A stretch of DNA of 64,000 bases from Pseudaeromonas paramecii (GCF_039540575.1 NZ_BAABFC010000001.1:186001-250000); one strand, 5' to 3'. Numbered from the stretch's first letter, positions 26,953-35,009 are shown. Notes: generated from the letters alone by a model not told the origin. Made by a program: numbers and translations.

Positions 26953-29900
26953 CTAGCTGGGACAGCTGCTGAGCTGGATATGGCCCTTGCCTTGCCGTTT
27001 GACCTGATAGAGGGCCTCATCCGCCAGACGCAGCAGGGCGCGATCATCCAGGGCGTCGGTCAGCTGGTGCGTGTCGGTCAGCCCTACGGAGCAACCCAAC
27101 CATTTCGCCTCCGGCAGCGCAACTTGCCCCAGATGCTGCTGCAGTTTGGCCTCAAAGCCCCGGGCGTCCTGCAACTTGTGCAGCACGCGGCCCAGACGCT
27201 GCTGTGCGGCCTGGCGGCTGAGCCCGGGCAGCAGGATGACGAACTCGTCGCCGCCCCAACGGGCAAACAGGTCGCCGTCGGCCAACTCCTCCTTCACCAG
27301 GGCGGCAAACCAGCGCAGCAGCAGATCGCCCACCTCATGACCGAAGGTGTCGTTGTAGTACTTGAAGTTGTCCAGATCCAGGTAGGCCAGCGCCATGGGC
27401 GACGCGACCTGGGCATCCAGCGCACTCAGCTGGCTGCGCAGCGCCTGCTGCATGGCCTGCCGGTTGAGCAGACCGGTGAGACTGTCGATGCTGCTAAAGT
27501 GCAGCAGCTGTTTGCGTTGTCGCAGTGTCACCAGCTGGGCCGTCAACTGGTTACCGATGAAACGCAGTGCCTCGGTGTCTTGCAGGCTGATCTGCAGGTT
27601 GTCATCGAAGGTCATCAGTAACATCTCACCCAGCCGTCGGTTGCCATCGTGCAGCGGTATCACCAGCACGGAGGAGAGACGCAGGGGGGGCAGGCTCTCC
27701 TCGAAGCGGACCCGCAGGCTCAGGCTGGGCTGGTTCTGCCCACCGAAGCGGCTCGCCAGGGCCAGGGCATCCACGGGTAGTTCGGGCAGCTCGTTGAACT
27801 GAGCCAGTTCCACCGGGGGGCTGGCTTCCTCCTGCAACAAGATGAAGCCGGCCTGAGCATTGAAGTTGGCACAGATGAGTCGCAGGGTTTCCCGGCCCAG
27901 GGCCGGTTCATCATCATGACTGTGACCCAACTGCTGCAGGGTACTCAGCAGCCGCATCTCCCGCACGTTGCCCCACAGCTCATTGATCTGCTGCTCCTGG
28001 CGCACCAGGCTCAGCAGGTTATCCAGTTGCAGCTGGGGCAGGGGGAGGGAGAGTTTCACCACCTGGCCGCTGTCCTTGAACCAGGCACGACGTATCTTGT
28101 TAAAGCTGTGCTTGAGGCCGTGCTCCCGACACAGGGCCACCGCCAGGCGAAAGTGCAGATAGCTTTGCTCAAACTCGTTATTGAGCCGATGACACTTGAT
28201 CCGCGCCTCGTGATACAGCAGCCAGTGCTGACGTGTGAGCCCGGCGTTGGTATCCAGTGCCTCCTGCACCAGCGCCAGATCCTGTTTGGCCGCCTCGGGC
28301 TGGAGCTGGCCGGTATGGATCAGGGCCTTGAGCAGCGGCCGCATGAATTTGCCGTCGGCGGAGACGTCGAACTTGAGGGCGTAGCTGCGATCCAGCGCCT
28401 GCTCGGCCCGCACCCACTCGCCTTGCAGGGCATGGACCAGCCCCTGCAACAGTATGATGTCGTGCTCGTTACGATAGGGGAAATGGGTGGTGCCGCGGAT
28501 CCGTACCATCTCCTTGAGTCGGATCAGCAGGGTGCTGGCGTGATCGAAGTTCTCGCTCAAGGTGTAGAGCCAGGCCAGGTTGTAGAGACTGACCGATACC
28601 TCGGAGTAGTCGTTGAGTCGCATCACTGTGGTGAGGGCCTGCACCAGATAGTCATGGGCCGCCTCAAATCGCTCGTGCAGGCAGTGGAAGTAGCCGATGC
28701 CGTTCTTGATCCGGGCCAGTTGGGACGGCAGCTTGATCGCCTCCCGCAGCCGCTCACTGATCTTGAAACAGCGCAGCGCCTTATGATCCTGCTTCAAGTT
28801 GGTATAGATGACCCCCCGGCCGTGATAGGCCGACGCCACATCGGCCAGGTAGCCATAGTGCCGGGCCAGGCGGATGGCCTGCATGGAACAGCTCAGTATC
28901 CAGTCTGGCTCCAGCCGAGCATCGAAGGTGGCCTGGACGTAGACATTGCGCAGTGTGTAGATGCGGGCGCCCATCAGCTCGAAGCGCTCGAGCCGGCTGA
29001 GCAGCTGGCGCAGCCGTCCCAGTCCAAAGGGGGCATTGGCCTTGTCATTGGCCACAAACAGGCTGAACAGACTCAGGGTCTGATCCAGCTCGTCGCCGTG
29101 GAGGTTGCTCCATTTCACCGCCTGCTGGGCACACTGGGTGGCCAGAATGAGATCGGAACGGTAGATATGGGCCAGGCTCAGCTCGCGATACGCCAGGGCC
29201 AGGGCCGCCGGATCATTGATGCGCTGGGCCAGCTCCAGTATGCGATCGAAGCGACTGACAGCATCTTCCACCTGGCCGGCCAGCATGGCGGCGCGGCCCC
29301 AGCAGGTATAGAAGCGGATGGCAAAGCGTGGATCGGCCTCAGTGCTGGGCAACTCGGCCAGCGCCTGGGTATGTTCGCAGGCGCGAACGGCCTCCGGCAG
29401 GCAGAGACTGTGCAGCAGCCGCTCGCAGCGATACAACCACTCCATGGGCGACTGGGGCACATCATACAGGCTGGGCCAGGGGTGCAATTGCAACGGGGCC
29501 AGCTCTTCGTCAAAGCTAAACAGAACCCCGGTGTCCTCAATCAAACCGACGAACTGATCCCAGTGGCGCTGCTGCGGTTCACTGGGTTGCTGAAAGTCCG
29601 GATCCAGGCCAAACAGCAACAGGTAGCGTGAACGGCTCTGCTCCTGCATCAATTCGCTGATGAGTTGCAGGGCACTTTCGCCGGCATGGTGCAGACCGGT
29701 CACCAGAAACAGGATGGGATGCACCTGGCTGAGGGATTGAACCAGGCGAATGATAGCCTGACGGATCTGCTGGCACTGAAAGCCCAAGTCGTCAGGCAGC
29801 GGGGACTCGGTCCGGTTCAAGGGCCGGCCCTCGAAGTAATCGAGTAACAGACTGCGAGCCGGGCCAAAGAGCTGCAATTCGCTCAGCACCAGCTGCAGGC

Positions 29901-30141
29901 TACCTCCTTGGGTCTGAATGAGCTGGCGCAGCAGGGGTAACAGAGGTGAGTAGGGGTGACGCTGATCCTGTGGCGTCATCCGCCATTTGATGGGCGGGCA
30001 ATGCTCCCGCAGGCAAAATTCATCGAATCGGGTGCGTAGCCGAGCACCGCTACGGGTAGCGATAAAGCCGCAGATGGCCTGCTGTTCATTGGCATGCCGC
30101 CAGGTTGTGCTAAGCCATTGGTCGAACCGAGTTGCACCCAA
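26953..30141 (-). CDS. TPR-GAF-GGDEF diguanylate cyclase with degenerate STAND-like N-terminus
   Basis: A 1062-residue soluble protein. The C-terminal GGDEF domain (about 895-1058) has an intact catalytic GGDEF at 963-967 (FARWGGDEFVILLPG), so c-di-GMP synthesis is expected. The inhibitory RxxD site is lost (Ala replaces Arg). Residues about 740-880 look like a GAF domain, and about 250-720 are TPR-like helical repeats. Residues 1-240 resemble the AAA_16/STAND ATPase of MalT-like regulators, but neither nucleotide motif survives: TRSGARLRTR stands where Walker A should be and FLVTGLHHAGES at Walker B. No membrane segment is seen. The start is TTG with AGCAGGAT just upstream; an in-frame TAG excludes earlier starts. 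Confidence 0.85.
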   Translation of the reverse strand: MGATRFDQWLSTTWRHANEQQAICGFIATRSGARLRTRFDEFCLREHCPPIKWRMTPQDQRHPYSPLLPLLRQLIQTQGGSLQLVLSELQLFGPARSLLLDYFEGRPLNRTESPLPDDLGFQCQQIRQAIIRLVQSLSQVHPILFLVTGLHHAGESALQLISELMQEQSRSRYLLLFGLDPDFQQPSEPQQRHWDQFVGLIEDTGVLFSFDEELAPLQLHPWPSLYDVPQSPMEWLYRCERLLHSLCLPEAVRACEHTQALAELPSTEADPRFAIRFYTCWGRAAMLAGQVEDAVSRFDRILELAQRINDPAALALAYRELSLAHIYRSDLILATQCAQQAVKWSNLHGDELDQTLSLFSLFVANDKANAPFGLGRLRQLLSRLERFELMGARIYTLRNVYVQATFDARLEPDWILSCSMQAIRLARHYGYLADVASAYHGRGVIYTNLKQDHKALRCFKISERLREAIKLPSQLARIKNGIGYFHCLHERFEAAHDYLVQALTTVMRLNDYSEVSVSLYNLAWLYTLSENFDHASTLLIRLKEMVRIRGTTHFPYRNEHDIILLQGLVHALQGEWVRAEQALDRSYALKFDVSADGKFMRPLLKALIHTGQLQPEAAKQDLALVQEALDTNAGLTRQHWLLYHEARIKCHRLNNEFEQSYLHFRLAVALCREHGLKHSFNKIRRAWFKDSGQVVKLSLPLPQLQLDNLLSLVRQEQQINELWGNVREMRLLSTLQQLGHSHDDEPALGRETLRLICANFNAQAGFILLQEEASPPVELAQFNELPELPVDALALASRFGGQNQPSLSLRVRFEESLPPLRLSSVLVIPLHDGNRRLGEMLLMTFDDNLQISLQDTEALRFIGNQLTAQLVTLRQRKQLLHFSSIDSLTGLLNRQAMQQALRSQLSALDAQVASPMALAYLDLDNFKYYNDTFGHEVGDLLLRWFAALVKEELADGDLFARWGGDEFVILLPGLSRQAAQQRLGRVLHKLQDARGFEAKLQQHLGQVALPEAKWLGCSVGLTDTHQLTDALDDRALLRLADEALYQVKRQGKGHIQLSSCPS

Positions 30142-30182
30142 ATCCTGCTATCCCATGTAAGTTATTGTCTAATCGAGCCAAT

Positions 30183-30188
30183 ATTATA
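30183..30188 (-). promoter_or_regulatory. candidate -10 of the diguanylate cyclase promoter
   Basis: Read on the minus strand this is a perfect TATAAT about 40 bases before the TTG start at 30141. No good -35 is seen at 17 bases, so the promoter may need an activator. Confidence 0.4.
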
Positions 30189-30214
30189 AAAATTGCTTGA
30201 TCTTCGGCCATGGC

Positions 30215-31017
30215 GTCTGCTTCAGAACGAGGCATGGATCATGAGATCCTAATAAAGGGCAAGCTGGTCAATGACTTGAACAACAGGGCGCCATCGATAA
30301 CATTATGGTAAATGAAGTGCTGACCAAACGGTTCCTCCAGGGGCGGCAAGCCTGTGCAGCCGGGCATAGGTGCAGAAAGGTGAATCCGTAATCCAAGGAG
30401 TCTGCTCAAACACGAAACAGGCCAACTCACTCCGGTGACATGGGGCCGGCGTACAGGATGGCAACCCGGCGCACCTGGCAGTCCCCCTGACTGGCAGTAA
30501 CCCTGAGAGGAGCGTTTACCCATGGAATCACGGGAATAGCAGCGACGACGGCATGGGCGCAGGGCGTCAGGTCGGCAACAGCCGCCCGACGGCGGCATCG
30601 GTTCCGCCAGGATGAAGGGGATGGGGACTCCCCAAACGCAAGACGCGTCGCTACGTGAAAAATGGCCGTTTGGCAGGGGCTCAGTCGCCAACTTTTCACC
30701 TAGACACGGGGTCACCAGTTACGCCAGCTCGGTGCTACAACGGCCGCCATGCCGCTGGGACAGGCCCAGCCGGCGTGTCTGCATGTGCGACTGGCGCCGT
30801 GAGAGCAGCACAACTGTGCCTTGGCCATAGACTCAGCCTGTTCGTCACCATCTGTCAGCCAAAGAAAGCAAACCGGGAATGACTGGGCCTGCGCCTGGTC
30901 TTGGCTGGCTAAGCGGTTGTCACGGCCGAGTATGCAATCGCCTGAAAAACAAGGGGGAGTTGCCCGGTAACACCGCAAAGGTGCCTAGGACGCCATCACT
31001 GACTCATCATTTATGAT
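30215..31017. other. 0.8-kb hairpin-rich region with no credible gene, left of dif
   Basis: No open frame here looks like a protein; the minus-strand frames are Cys/Pro/Arg-rich and lack homology I recognise. Several strong stems cluster between about 30,470 and 30,780. They are CAGTC/GACTG around five bases, GCCGCC/GGCGGC around CGAC, and TGGG/CCCA. GTGAAAA (30655-30661) pairs with TTTTCAC (30693-30699) and encloses TTGGC/GCCAA. A nine-pair stem with one bulge spans 30751-30774. GC content is much higher than the flanks at 30,180-30,240 and 31,005-31,050. It may encode a structured RNA, or be a decayed element next to the dif hotspot; neither is proven. Confidence 0.4.
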
Positions 31018-31045
31018 ATTTAACATAATATACATAATGCGAACT
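31018..31045 (-). other. left attachment site, dif-type XerCD site
   Basis: On the plus strand: ATTTAACATAA (XerD arm), TATACA (centre), TAATGCGAACT (XerC arm). It differs from the reverse complement of E. coli dif at only three positions, all in the XerC arm. It forms the left boundary of the filamentous prophage and matches dif read on the minus strand. Confidence 0.85.
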
Positions 31046-31376
31046 TAAATTGGGTGGTAGCCAGGGCCGCAAACAGTCCCAAACCAGCGCAGGCTGCGGC
31101 CTCAGCGCCTGCGCAATACCTTTTTAGCAGTTGTGCCCACACTCGTTTTTCTTCCGGTGATTTGGCTCTTGCTTCGGCTAGACCCATGACAACTTCTTGT
31201 GGATCTAGTCCACATTCGATAGCGATGTAAATCGCTGTTTTGTCGGTAAATTCCTTTTTTCCGTTGTTGATTTCCGCTAGGTATCCGGCGGAGATTCCTA
31301 GCTCTGCGGCCATCTGTTTAAACTGCGCTAGGTTTTTGGTGGTCATGTATGCCGTTATCAGGTCTTTTGAGTTCAT
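31020..31376 (-). CDS. phage XRE/DUF3693-type regulator, C-terminus formed at attL
   Basis: A 118-residue protein. Residues 5-55 form a helix-turn-helix (FKQMAAELGISAGYLAEINNG), followed by EARAKSPEEKRVWAQLLKRY as in DUF3693 phage proteins, and a hydrophobic C-terminal segment that may insert in the membrane. It is transcribed leftwards, divergent from the phage operon, in the place of an RstR-like repressor. Its last codons (CILC and stop) are read from the dif core, so the end of the protein is host-derived. In the circular phage the frame would run on for 29 residues into the DUF3653 gene. A GGAGGCGGAG ribosome-binding site lies upstream. Confidence 0.8.
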   Translation of the reverse strand: MNSKDLITAYMTTKNLAQFKQMAAELGISAGYLAEINNGKKEFTDKTAIYIAIECGLDPQEVVMGLAEARAKSPEEKRVWAQLLKRYCAGAEAAACAGLGLFAALATTQFKFALCILC

Positions 31377-31439
31377 TACGTTGTTCTCCGCCTCCTGTTT
31401 TTTGTTGATTCTAGATCATCTGGTTAGCTTTCTCGCTTA

Positions 31440-31469
31440 TTGACGATTAGCTAAATGGCTGGCTAGATT
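31440..31469 (+). promoter_or_regulatory. candidate sigma70 promoter of the phage operon
   Basis: TTGACG, 18 bases, TAGATT, about 35 bases before the first rightward phage gene. Palindromic TTAGCTAA boxes overlap and follow it. Confidence 0.45.
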
Positions 31470-31492
31470 TGCCCCATTAGCCGATTAGCTAA
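31444..31492. promoter_or_regulatory. repeated palindromic operator candidates
   Basis: CGATTAGCTAA occurs twice (31444-31454 and 31482-31492), each containing the palindrome TTAGCTAA, with a half-site TTAGCT at 31424-31429. The boxes flank the candidate rightward promoter in the divergent region, as expected for the operator of the neighbouring HTH regulator. Confidence 0.5.
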
Positions 31493-31504
31493 CAGGGTGA
31501 CACC

Positions 31505-32179
31505 ATGACACGGACAGCAGCAGACCAGCAAGTAACCGATACTTCGGCCTATCGTGGCGAGGTTTCCCTTTCGGCTTCGTTCCAATGGGGCTTTGTGCTT
31601 TACCGTGACAATGAAATCTATGTCAGTGCAGGCGGCTTTGAGGATGAAGTTTCCGCTGCTGATGCTTGCGCTGAAGTAATCCCTGAGCTTGATTTTCCGA
31701 TTGTCATGGTTGCTGGCCCTGAGCCTGAATCTGTTGTCTTTGAGCTTGTTTCGCCTTTTGAGCCCTCTGTATCTGTCCCCTTAGAAATCTACGACGAATT
31801 TCTCTATATGTGGACGCTGTATAACGTCCATGGTTGTGCTGCGGGCAAGTTCGATACTGTGCAGCATCTTATTCAGTACGTTCTGCGTTCTGTGTGTTAC
31901 GGTTCTCGCCGTCCTGGTTCCTGGGAACGTGGCGTTCTCGATGCAATGGGCTTGGTGGCTGATTGTGTTGATCATCAACAGTACCGCGCCAAGTACGGTT
32001 TCCCTGCTGTTCACCTGGGGGCCGACGACGAGAATGCAGCAGACCAGCAACCTCCCTATATCTGTCAGTTTTGCGGTGCGCCTTCCTGGTTGCATCCATC
32101 TGAACAGTCAGCGCCTGCTGATTACTGTTCAGACTCGGATCACGGTTCCCTTGAGGATTACCTGGGGGCCGAAGAATGA
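31505..32179 (+). CDS. phage protein of unknown function, 224 residues
   Basis: First gene of the rightward phage operon. I do not recognise a family. The sequence is acidic, without a signal peptide or membrane span. The N-terminal half has a compact beta-rich look (FQWGFVLYRDNEIYVSAGGF). The C-terminus carries a possible small metal knuckle, ICQFCGAPSW, with a later Cys in PADYC. Its place just before small membrane genes and rep suggests an early or regulatory role, as for the unassigned first genes of other inoviruses. It overlaps the next gene by four bases (ATGA). Confidence 0.75.
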   Translation: MTRTAADQQVTDTSAYRGEVSLSASFQWGFVLYRDNEIYVSAGGFEDEVSAADACAEVIPELDFPIVMVAGPEPESVVFELVSPFEPSVSVPLEIYDEFLYMWTLYNVHGCAAGKFDTVQHLIQYVLRSVCYGSRRPGSWERGVLDAMGLVADCVDHQQYRAKYGFPAVHLGADDENAADQQPPYICQFCGAPSWLHPSEQSAPADYCSDSDHGSLEDYLGAEE

Positions 32180-32430
32180 AGCTCTCCCGGTTCGACCATA
32201 ATCCGTTCCTTTTCCAAGCCTATGGGTTTGCTGTTGTGTCCCTGGTTTGTGCTGGGCTCCTGCTTGCTCTGGTTTTTCAGGGTTCGCCGCTTGATTTGCT
32301 TGGCCTCTTTGATTCCTTGATTGCCATGTTCTTCGGTTGGTATCTGGACTCTGAGTTGTGGGGCCGTCATTACGCTGCTTTGGATCAGTATCTGACCTTG
32401 CGAGCTATTGAGCGGAGACGCCAGCAATGA
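32176..32430 (+). CDS. small phage membrane protein, 84 residues
   Basis: Two hydrophobic segments are visible (YGFAVVSLVCAGLLLALVF and LLGLFDSLIAMFFGWYL), followed by a basic, charged tail ending IERRRQQ. Start and stop overlap with both neighbours by four bases, so it is translationally coupled. Function unknown; membrane proteins at this place in inoviruses may affect virion assembly or superinfection. Confidence 0.7.
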   Translation: MKLSRFDHNPFLFQAYGFAVVSLVCAGLLLALVFQGSPLDLLGLFDSLIAMFFGWYLDSELWGRHYAALDQYLTLRAIERRRQQ

Positions 32431-32540
32431 ACTGGGTTGTCTATCTCTATTGGTTCCTGGCCATCTCTGTTTGCGTTGGCGGATTGGTCTTCATCGCTAT
32501 CGAGATTCGTAAGGTCGTGAAGTACGGGAGCAAGCAATGA
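32427..32540 (+). CDS. 37-residue phage membrane peptide
   Basis: A very short frame, MNWVVYLYWFLAISVC, continuing GGLVFIAIEIRKV and a basic end. It is one transmembrane helix with a positively charged C-terminus. It begins in a 4-base overlap with the preceding stop and ends in a 4-base overlap with the following start, which is strong evidence that it is a real gene in a coupled operon. It could be a minor coat or early membrane peptide; nothing more specific can be said. Confidence 0.65.
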   Translation: MNWVVYLYWFLAISVCVGGLVFIAIEIRKVVKYGSKQ

Positions 32541-32782
32541 TGCGCTTTGCCGACGACTATCAACCTGACGCCCTGCCGCCGGTCACTGTCTACTGGCAGA
32601 CCGAACCCGGCTTTGGTGTGTTTGCATGGCTGCCTGGCCAGGGATGGGACCAGTTCGATTCGTTTGGCCAACTGGATATGTATTGCACTGTGCAGTACTT
32701 CGGTTATTCGGTTTCGTTTGTCGAGATCACCTCCGAAGCCCAGCGCTTGGAGCTGGTAGCCCAGGGGGTGTTTGATGAGTAA
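32537..32782 (+). CDS. phage protein of unknown function, 81 residues
   Basis: A small acidic soluble protein rich in aromatic residues (PPVTVYWQTEPGFGVFAWLP, then GWDQFDSFGQLDMY). No family recognised, no signal or membrane segment. It overlaps the 37-residue gene by four bases and the replication gene by eight, so it is part of the same early operon and may act with the initiator. Confidence 0.7.
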   Translation: MMRFADDYQPDALPPVTVYWQTEPGFGVFAWLPGQGWDQFDSFGQLDMYCTVQYFGYSVSFVEITSEAQRLELVAQGVFDE

Positions 32783-34331
32783 GTGCATCATTGACTTCGT
32801 ATCAGGCACTTGGTCTCCCCTGCCCCTCCAGCGCATCACGGCCATGGCCAAGATGGGCGCCAAGCTCAAGGGCATTCCCCGTTTTGTCTCCCTGGCTGCC
32901 AAGCGTTGGGGCGGTAACTTCGGCCTCAATCAACTGGGTGAGCCTATCCATGTCAATCAGGCCCCCACGGATACTCCGGTGCATGAACTGCCTTGGAATA
33001 CCTTCCAGCAGGATGCCAATGGTAAGCGCCGCGCCGCTGCCTATGCTGCCGGTAAACATTTTGAGCCGGCCTCCACGCCGGATGCTGAATGGATCGAGTA
33101 CCGCAAAGAGCTGTACAAGGCGATGCAAACCGTCGTTACGGCTGGCAGCGACGAAACCCGCTTTCGTGTCTCCCGCGAACTGCGCCAGCTCATGGCCGAC
33201 TCGATACAGGATGATGAATTCGTTCTCGAGGGTGGCGACTTCCAAAGCAACTTTTCTGAGCTGCTGGGCATGTACGGCGTGCAATGGCTCGACGCCCTGT
33301 GCGCCTCTGAGCTGGAGTACTTCGTGTACCAGTTGAACGCCCAGCTCTCCGGCCATCAGTCTATTGAGGGCCCGCACTATGGTCGTTGGACTGTGGAATC
33401 GCGTAATGGCGGCATGTTCGGCTATAGCCACGCTGCCGTTCTGCTGTGTGACGGCCAGCAGGCTGGCCTTGCTGCCTGGGGCTCTGCAAACCATGGCTGC
33501 CTCATTTCGTTCTCTGGTGTCGGCTGTGCTGCCCTGGACATGGCCGAGCTTTACAAGGTTCTGGGTAAAATCCCAGGCTTCCGCCTGACTCGCGTGGACA
33601 TTGCTCTGGATGACTTTGAGGGTGAGCGCTTCGACGTTCTCAAGGCCAAGGAGTGGGCTGAGGATGGCCTTTTCACTAAGCGTAAGCCGCCTTCTTACTG
33701 CTATATCGAATCTGGCTCATTGACCAAAAAGGAGGCCGATAAGAAACGGCGTTCCTATGGGTTTGACCCTTGTGGTGGGCGTTCCTTCTACGTTGGCAAT
33801 CGTACTTATGGCCTCATGTTTCGCTGCTATGAGAAGGGTAAGCAACTTGAATCCGAAGAGTATCCCAACTGGCAACGGGCCGAAGTCGAAATTCGCAATA
33901 AGGACAGGGTTATCCCCTTGGATGCCTTGATTGATCCAGACAAGTATTTTGCCGGTGCTTATCCCTGTCTGGCTCAACTGGTGGCACCTGCTGAGCCTGT
34001 GGCCATTAAGACCAAGCAAGGCGCCATTGATATTCCTGAGGCCGTCACGGCTAACGGCGTTGATATGTCCGGTATATCAAAAACCGGCAAGGCGTTTATT
34101 GAGAAGGTTAAGGCCACCCGTTCCGCCGTTCTGCACAACGCTGCTATTCAAGCGGGCCGGGTCGTGAATTATCTCTATCACGGTGAACAACTCTCACCCA
34201 CTGAGATTGTGCAACTGATGATTAGTCACCTGGAATTAGGCGATGTGCCTAAACGGCTGTCTATTCCAATCCCTGAGGAGTTTGTGCCGGATGAGCGTCC
34301 GGTTTATTACGGCGGCCTAGTGGCCATCTAA
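32775..34331 (+). CDS. phage replication initiation protein (Rep_trans family)
   Basis: A 518-residue rolling-circle initiator of the replication initiation factor family (PF02486), the equivalent of RstA or gpII. Family features are SFSGVGCAALDMAELYKVL and the catalytic-core segment FRLTRVDIALDDFEGE (about residues 275-290). GGRSFYVGNRTYGLMFRCYEKGKQL is the family C-terminal motif with the YEKG step. It would nick the plus strand and prime rolling-circle synthesis. The ATG at 32775 is used; a TTG directly before it is less likely. The first 180 residues are poorly conserved to the eye and unusually long. Confidence 0.87.
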   Translation: MSKCIIDFVSGTWSPLPLQRITAMAKMGAKLKGIPRFVSLAAKRWGGNFGLNQLGEPIHVNQAPTDTPVHELPWNTFQQDANGKRRAAAYAAGKHFEPASTPDAEWIEYRKELYKAMQTVVTAGSDETRFRVSRELRQLMADSIQDDEFVLEGGDFQSNFSELLGMYGVQWLDALCASELEYFVYQLNAQLSGHQSIEGPHYGRWTVESRNGGMFGYSHAAVLLCDGQQAGLAAWGSANHGCLISFSGVGCAALDMAELYKVLGKIPGFRLTRVDIALDDFEGERFDVLKAKEWAEDGLFTKRKPPSYCYIESGSLTKKEADKKRRSYGFDPCGGRSFYVGNRTYGLMFRCYEKGKQLESEEYPNWQRAEVEIRNKDRVIPLDALIDPDKYFAGAYPCLAQLVAPAEPVAIKTKQGAIDIPEAVTANGVDMSGISKTGKAFIEKVKATRSAVLHNAAIQAGRVVNYLYHGEQLSPTEIVQLMISHLELGDVPKRLSIPIPEEFVPDERPVYYGGLVAI

Positions 34332-34345
34332 TGGAGTAATTAAAA

Positions 34346-34699
34346 ATGATTGAAGGTCAAAAAATTCCGGGCGTTCGGATTTGCTCTGCTGTGCGTCTGA
34401 CAGGCACCTCTGCTAAAACCAATAAGGGCTATGACATGGTAAAGGTTCTTTACCTGCTGCCTGCACGTGATTACGAAAAAGAAGGTTTCTCGAAAAAGGG
34501 CTGGGGTTTCGAATATCGCGAAATCAGCGGCATTGTCGATGATGCGTTGTTTGATGATTTTGAAAGGCTCGTCTTCCTGGAGCCATGCGATATTTACGTC
34601 GCCAATCATCCTGAGGACCTTTCCAAAAACGTTATTGTTCGTGTTGAACAAAAACTGACTGAGTTCGTTCAAAAAAAGCCTGAGCCTATTAAGGCTTAA
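34346..34699 (+). CDS. phage single-stranded DNA-binding protein (gpV-like, DUF1293)
   Basis: A 117-residue protein after rep, where inoviruses keep the ssDNA-binding protein that coats progeny single strands before extrusion. The sequence (VRLTGTSAKTNKGYDMVKVL, then EYREISGIV) resembles the DUF1293 group of phage ssDNA-binding proteins. Assignment rests on size, position and this resemblance. An ATGGAGTAAT ribosome-binding site lies between rep and the ATG. Confidence 0.7.
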   Translation: MIEGQKIPGVRICSAVRLTGTSAKTNKGYDMVKVLYLLPARDYEKEGFSKKGWGFEYREISGIVDDALFDDFERLVFLEPCDIYVANHPEDLSKNVIVRVEQKLTEFVQKKPEPIKA

Positions 34700-34758
34700 C
34701 TAATTTCGGCAATTGGTCGTTGTCGAAATTCCATCAACCCATATAGGGAGATTTGACC

Positions 34759-34974
34759 ATGAAATATTTCCAAGCTGCTCGTAAGTACGGTTCCCGTGTT
34801 GCCACTGGTGCCGCCGTTGCCCTGATGACTGCCGCCCCTGCGTTCGCTGAGCTGCCCACCGAAGTTTCTACCCAGATGGCTGAAACCAAGACTGATGCGG
34901 CCACCATGGGGGGCCTTGGCCTTGTCATCGTTATCGCTATCGCGGCGTTCAAGTATCTGCGTTCTGCGAAGTGA
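34759..34974 (+). CDS. major coat protein (gpVIII-like)
   Basis: A 71-residue precursor. The signal peptide ends at AAPAFA, leaving a mature chain of about 41 residues. This has an acidic amphipathic start (ELPTEVSTQMAETKTDA), one transmembrane helix (LGLVIVIAIAAFKYL) and a basic end (RSAK). This is the exact charge layout of inovirus major coat proteins, where Lys and Arg face the DNA. The ATG at 34759 has ATAGGGAG upstream. A terminator follows directly, which usually gives high coat-gene output. Confidence 0.93.
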   Translation: MKYFQAARKYGSRVATGAAVALMTAAPAFAELPTEVSTQMAETKTDAATMGGLGLVIVIAIAAFKYLRSAK

Positions 34975-34985
34975 TTCCGGCCATT

Positions 34986-35009
34986 TAAAGGCCCTTCGGG
35001 GCCTTTTTT
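34986..35009 (+). terminator. terminator after the coat protein gene
   Basis: AAAGGCCC, TTCG loop, GGGGCCTTTTTT. It is a leaky-type central terminator common after gene VIII in filamentous phages. Confidence 0.88.

Noticed and set aside
30286..30313. A weak dif-like match ending TTATGGTAAAT
   Set aside because: Only the XerD-like arm is similar (10 of 11); the XerC side is poor and the orientation is opposite to the real dif sites, so it is probably chance.
30239..30715. A 158-codon minus-strand frame in the region left of dif
   Set aside because: Cys/Pro/Arg-rich, no recognisable domain, no ribosome-binding site, and overlapping strong hairpins; treated as non-coding.
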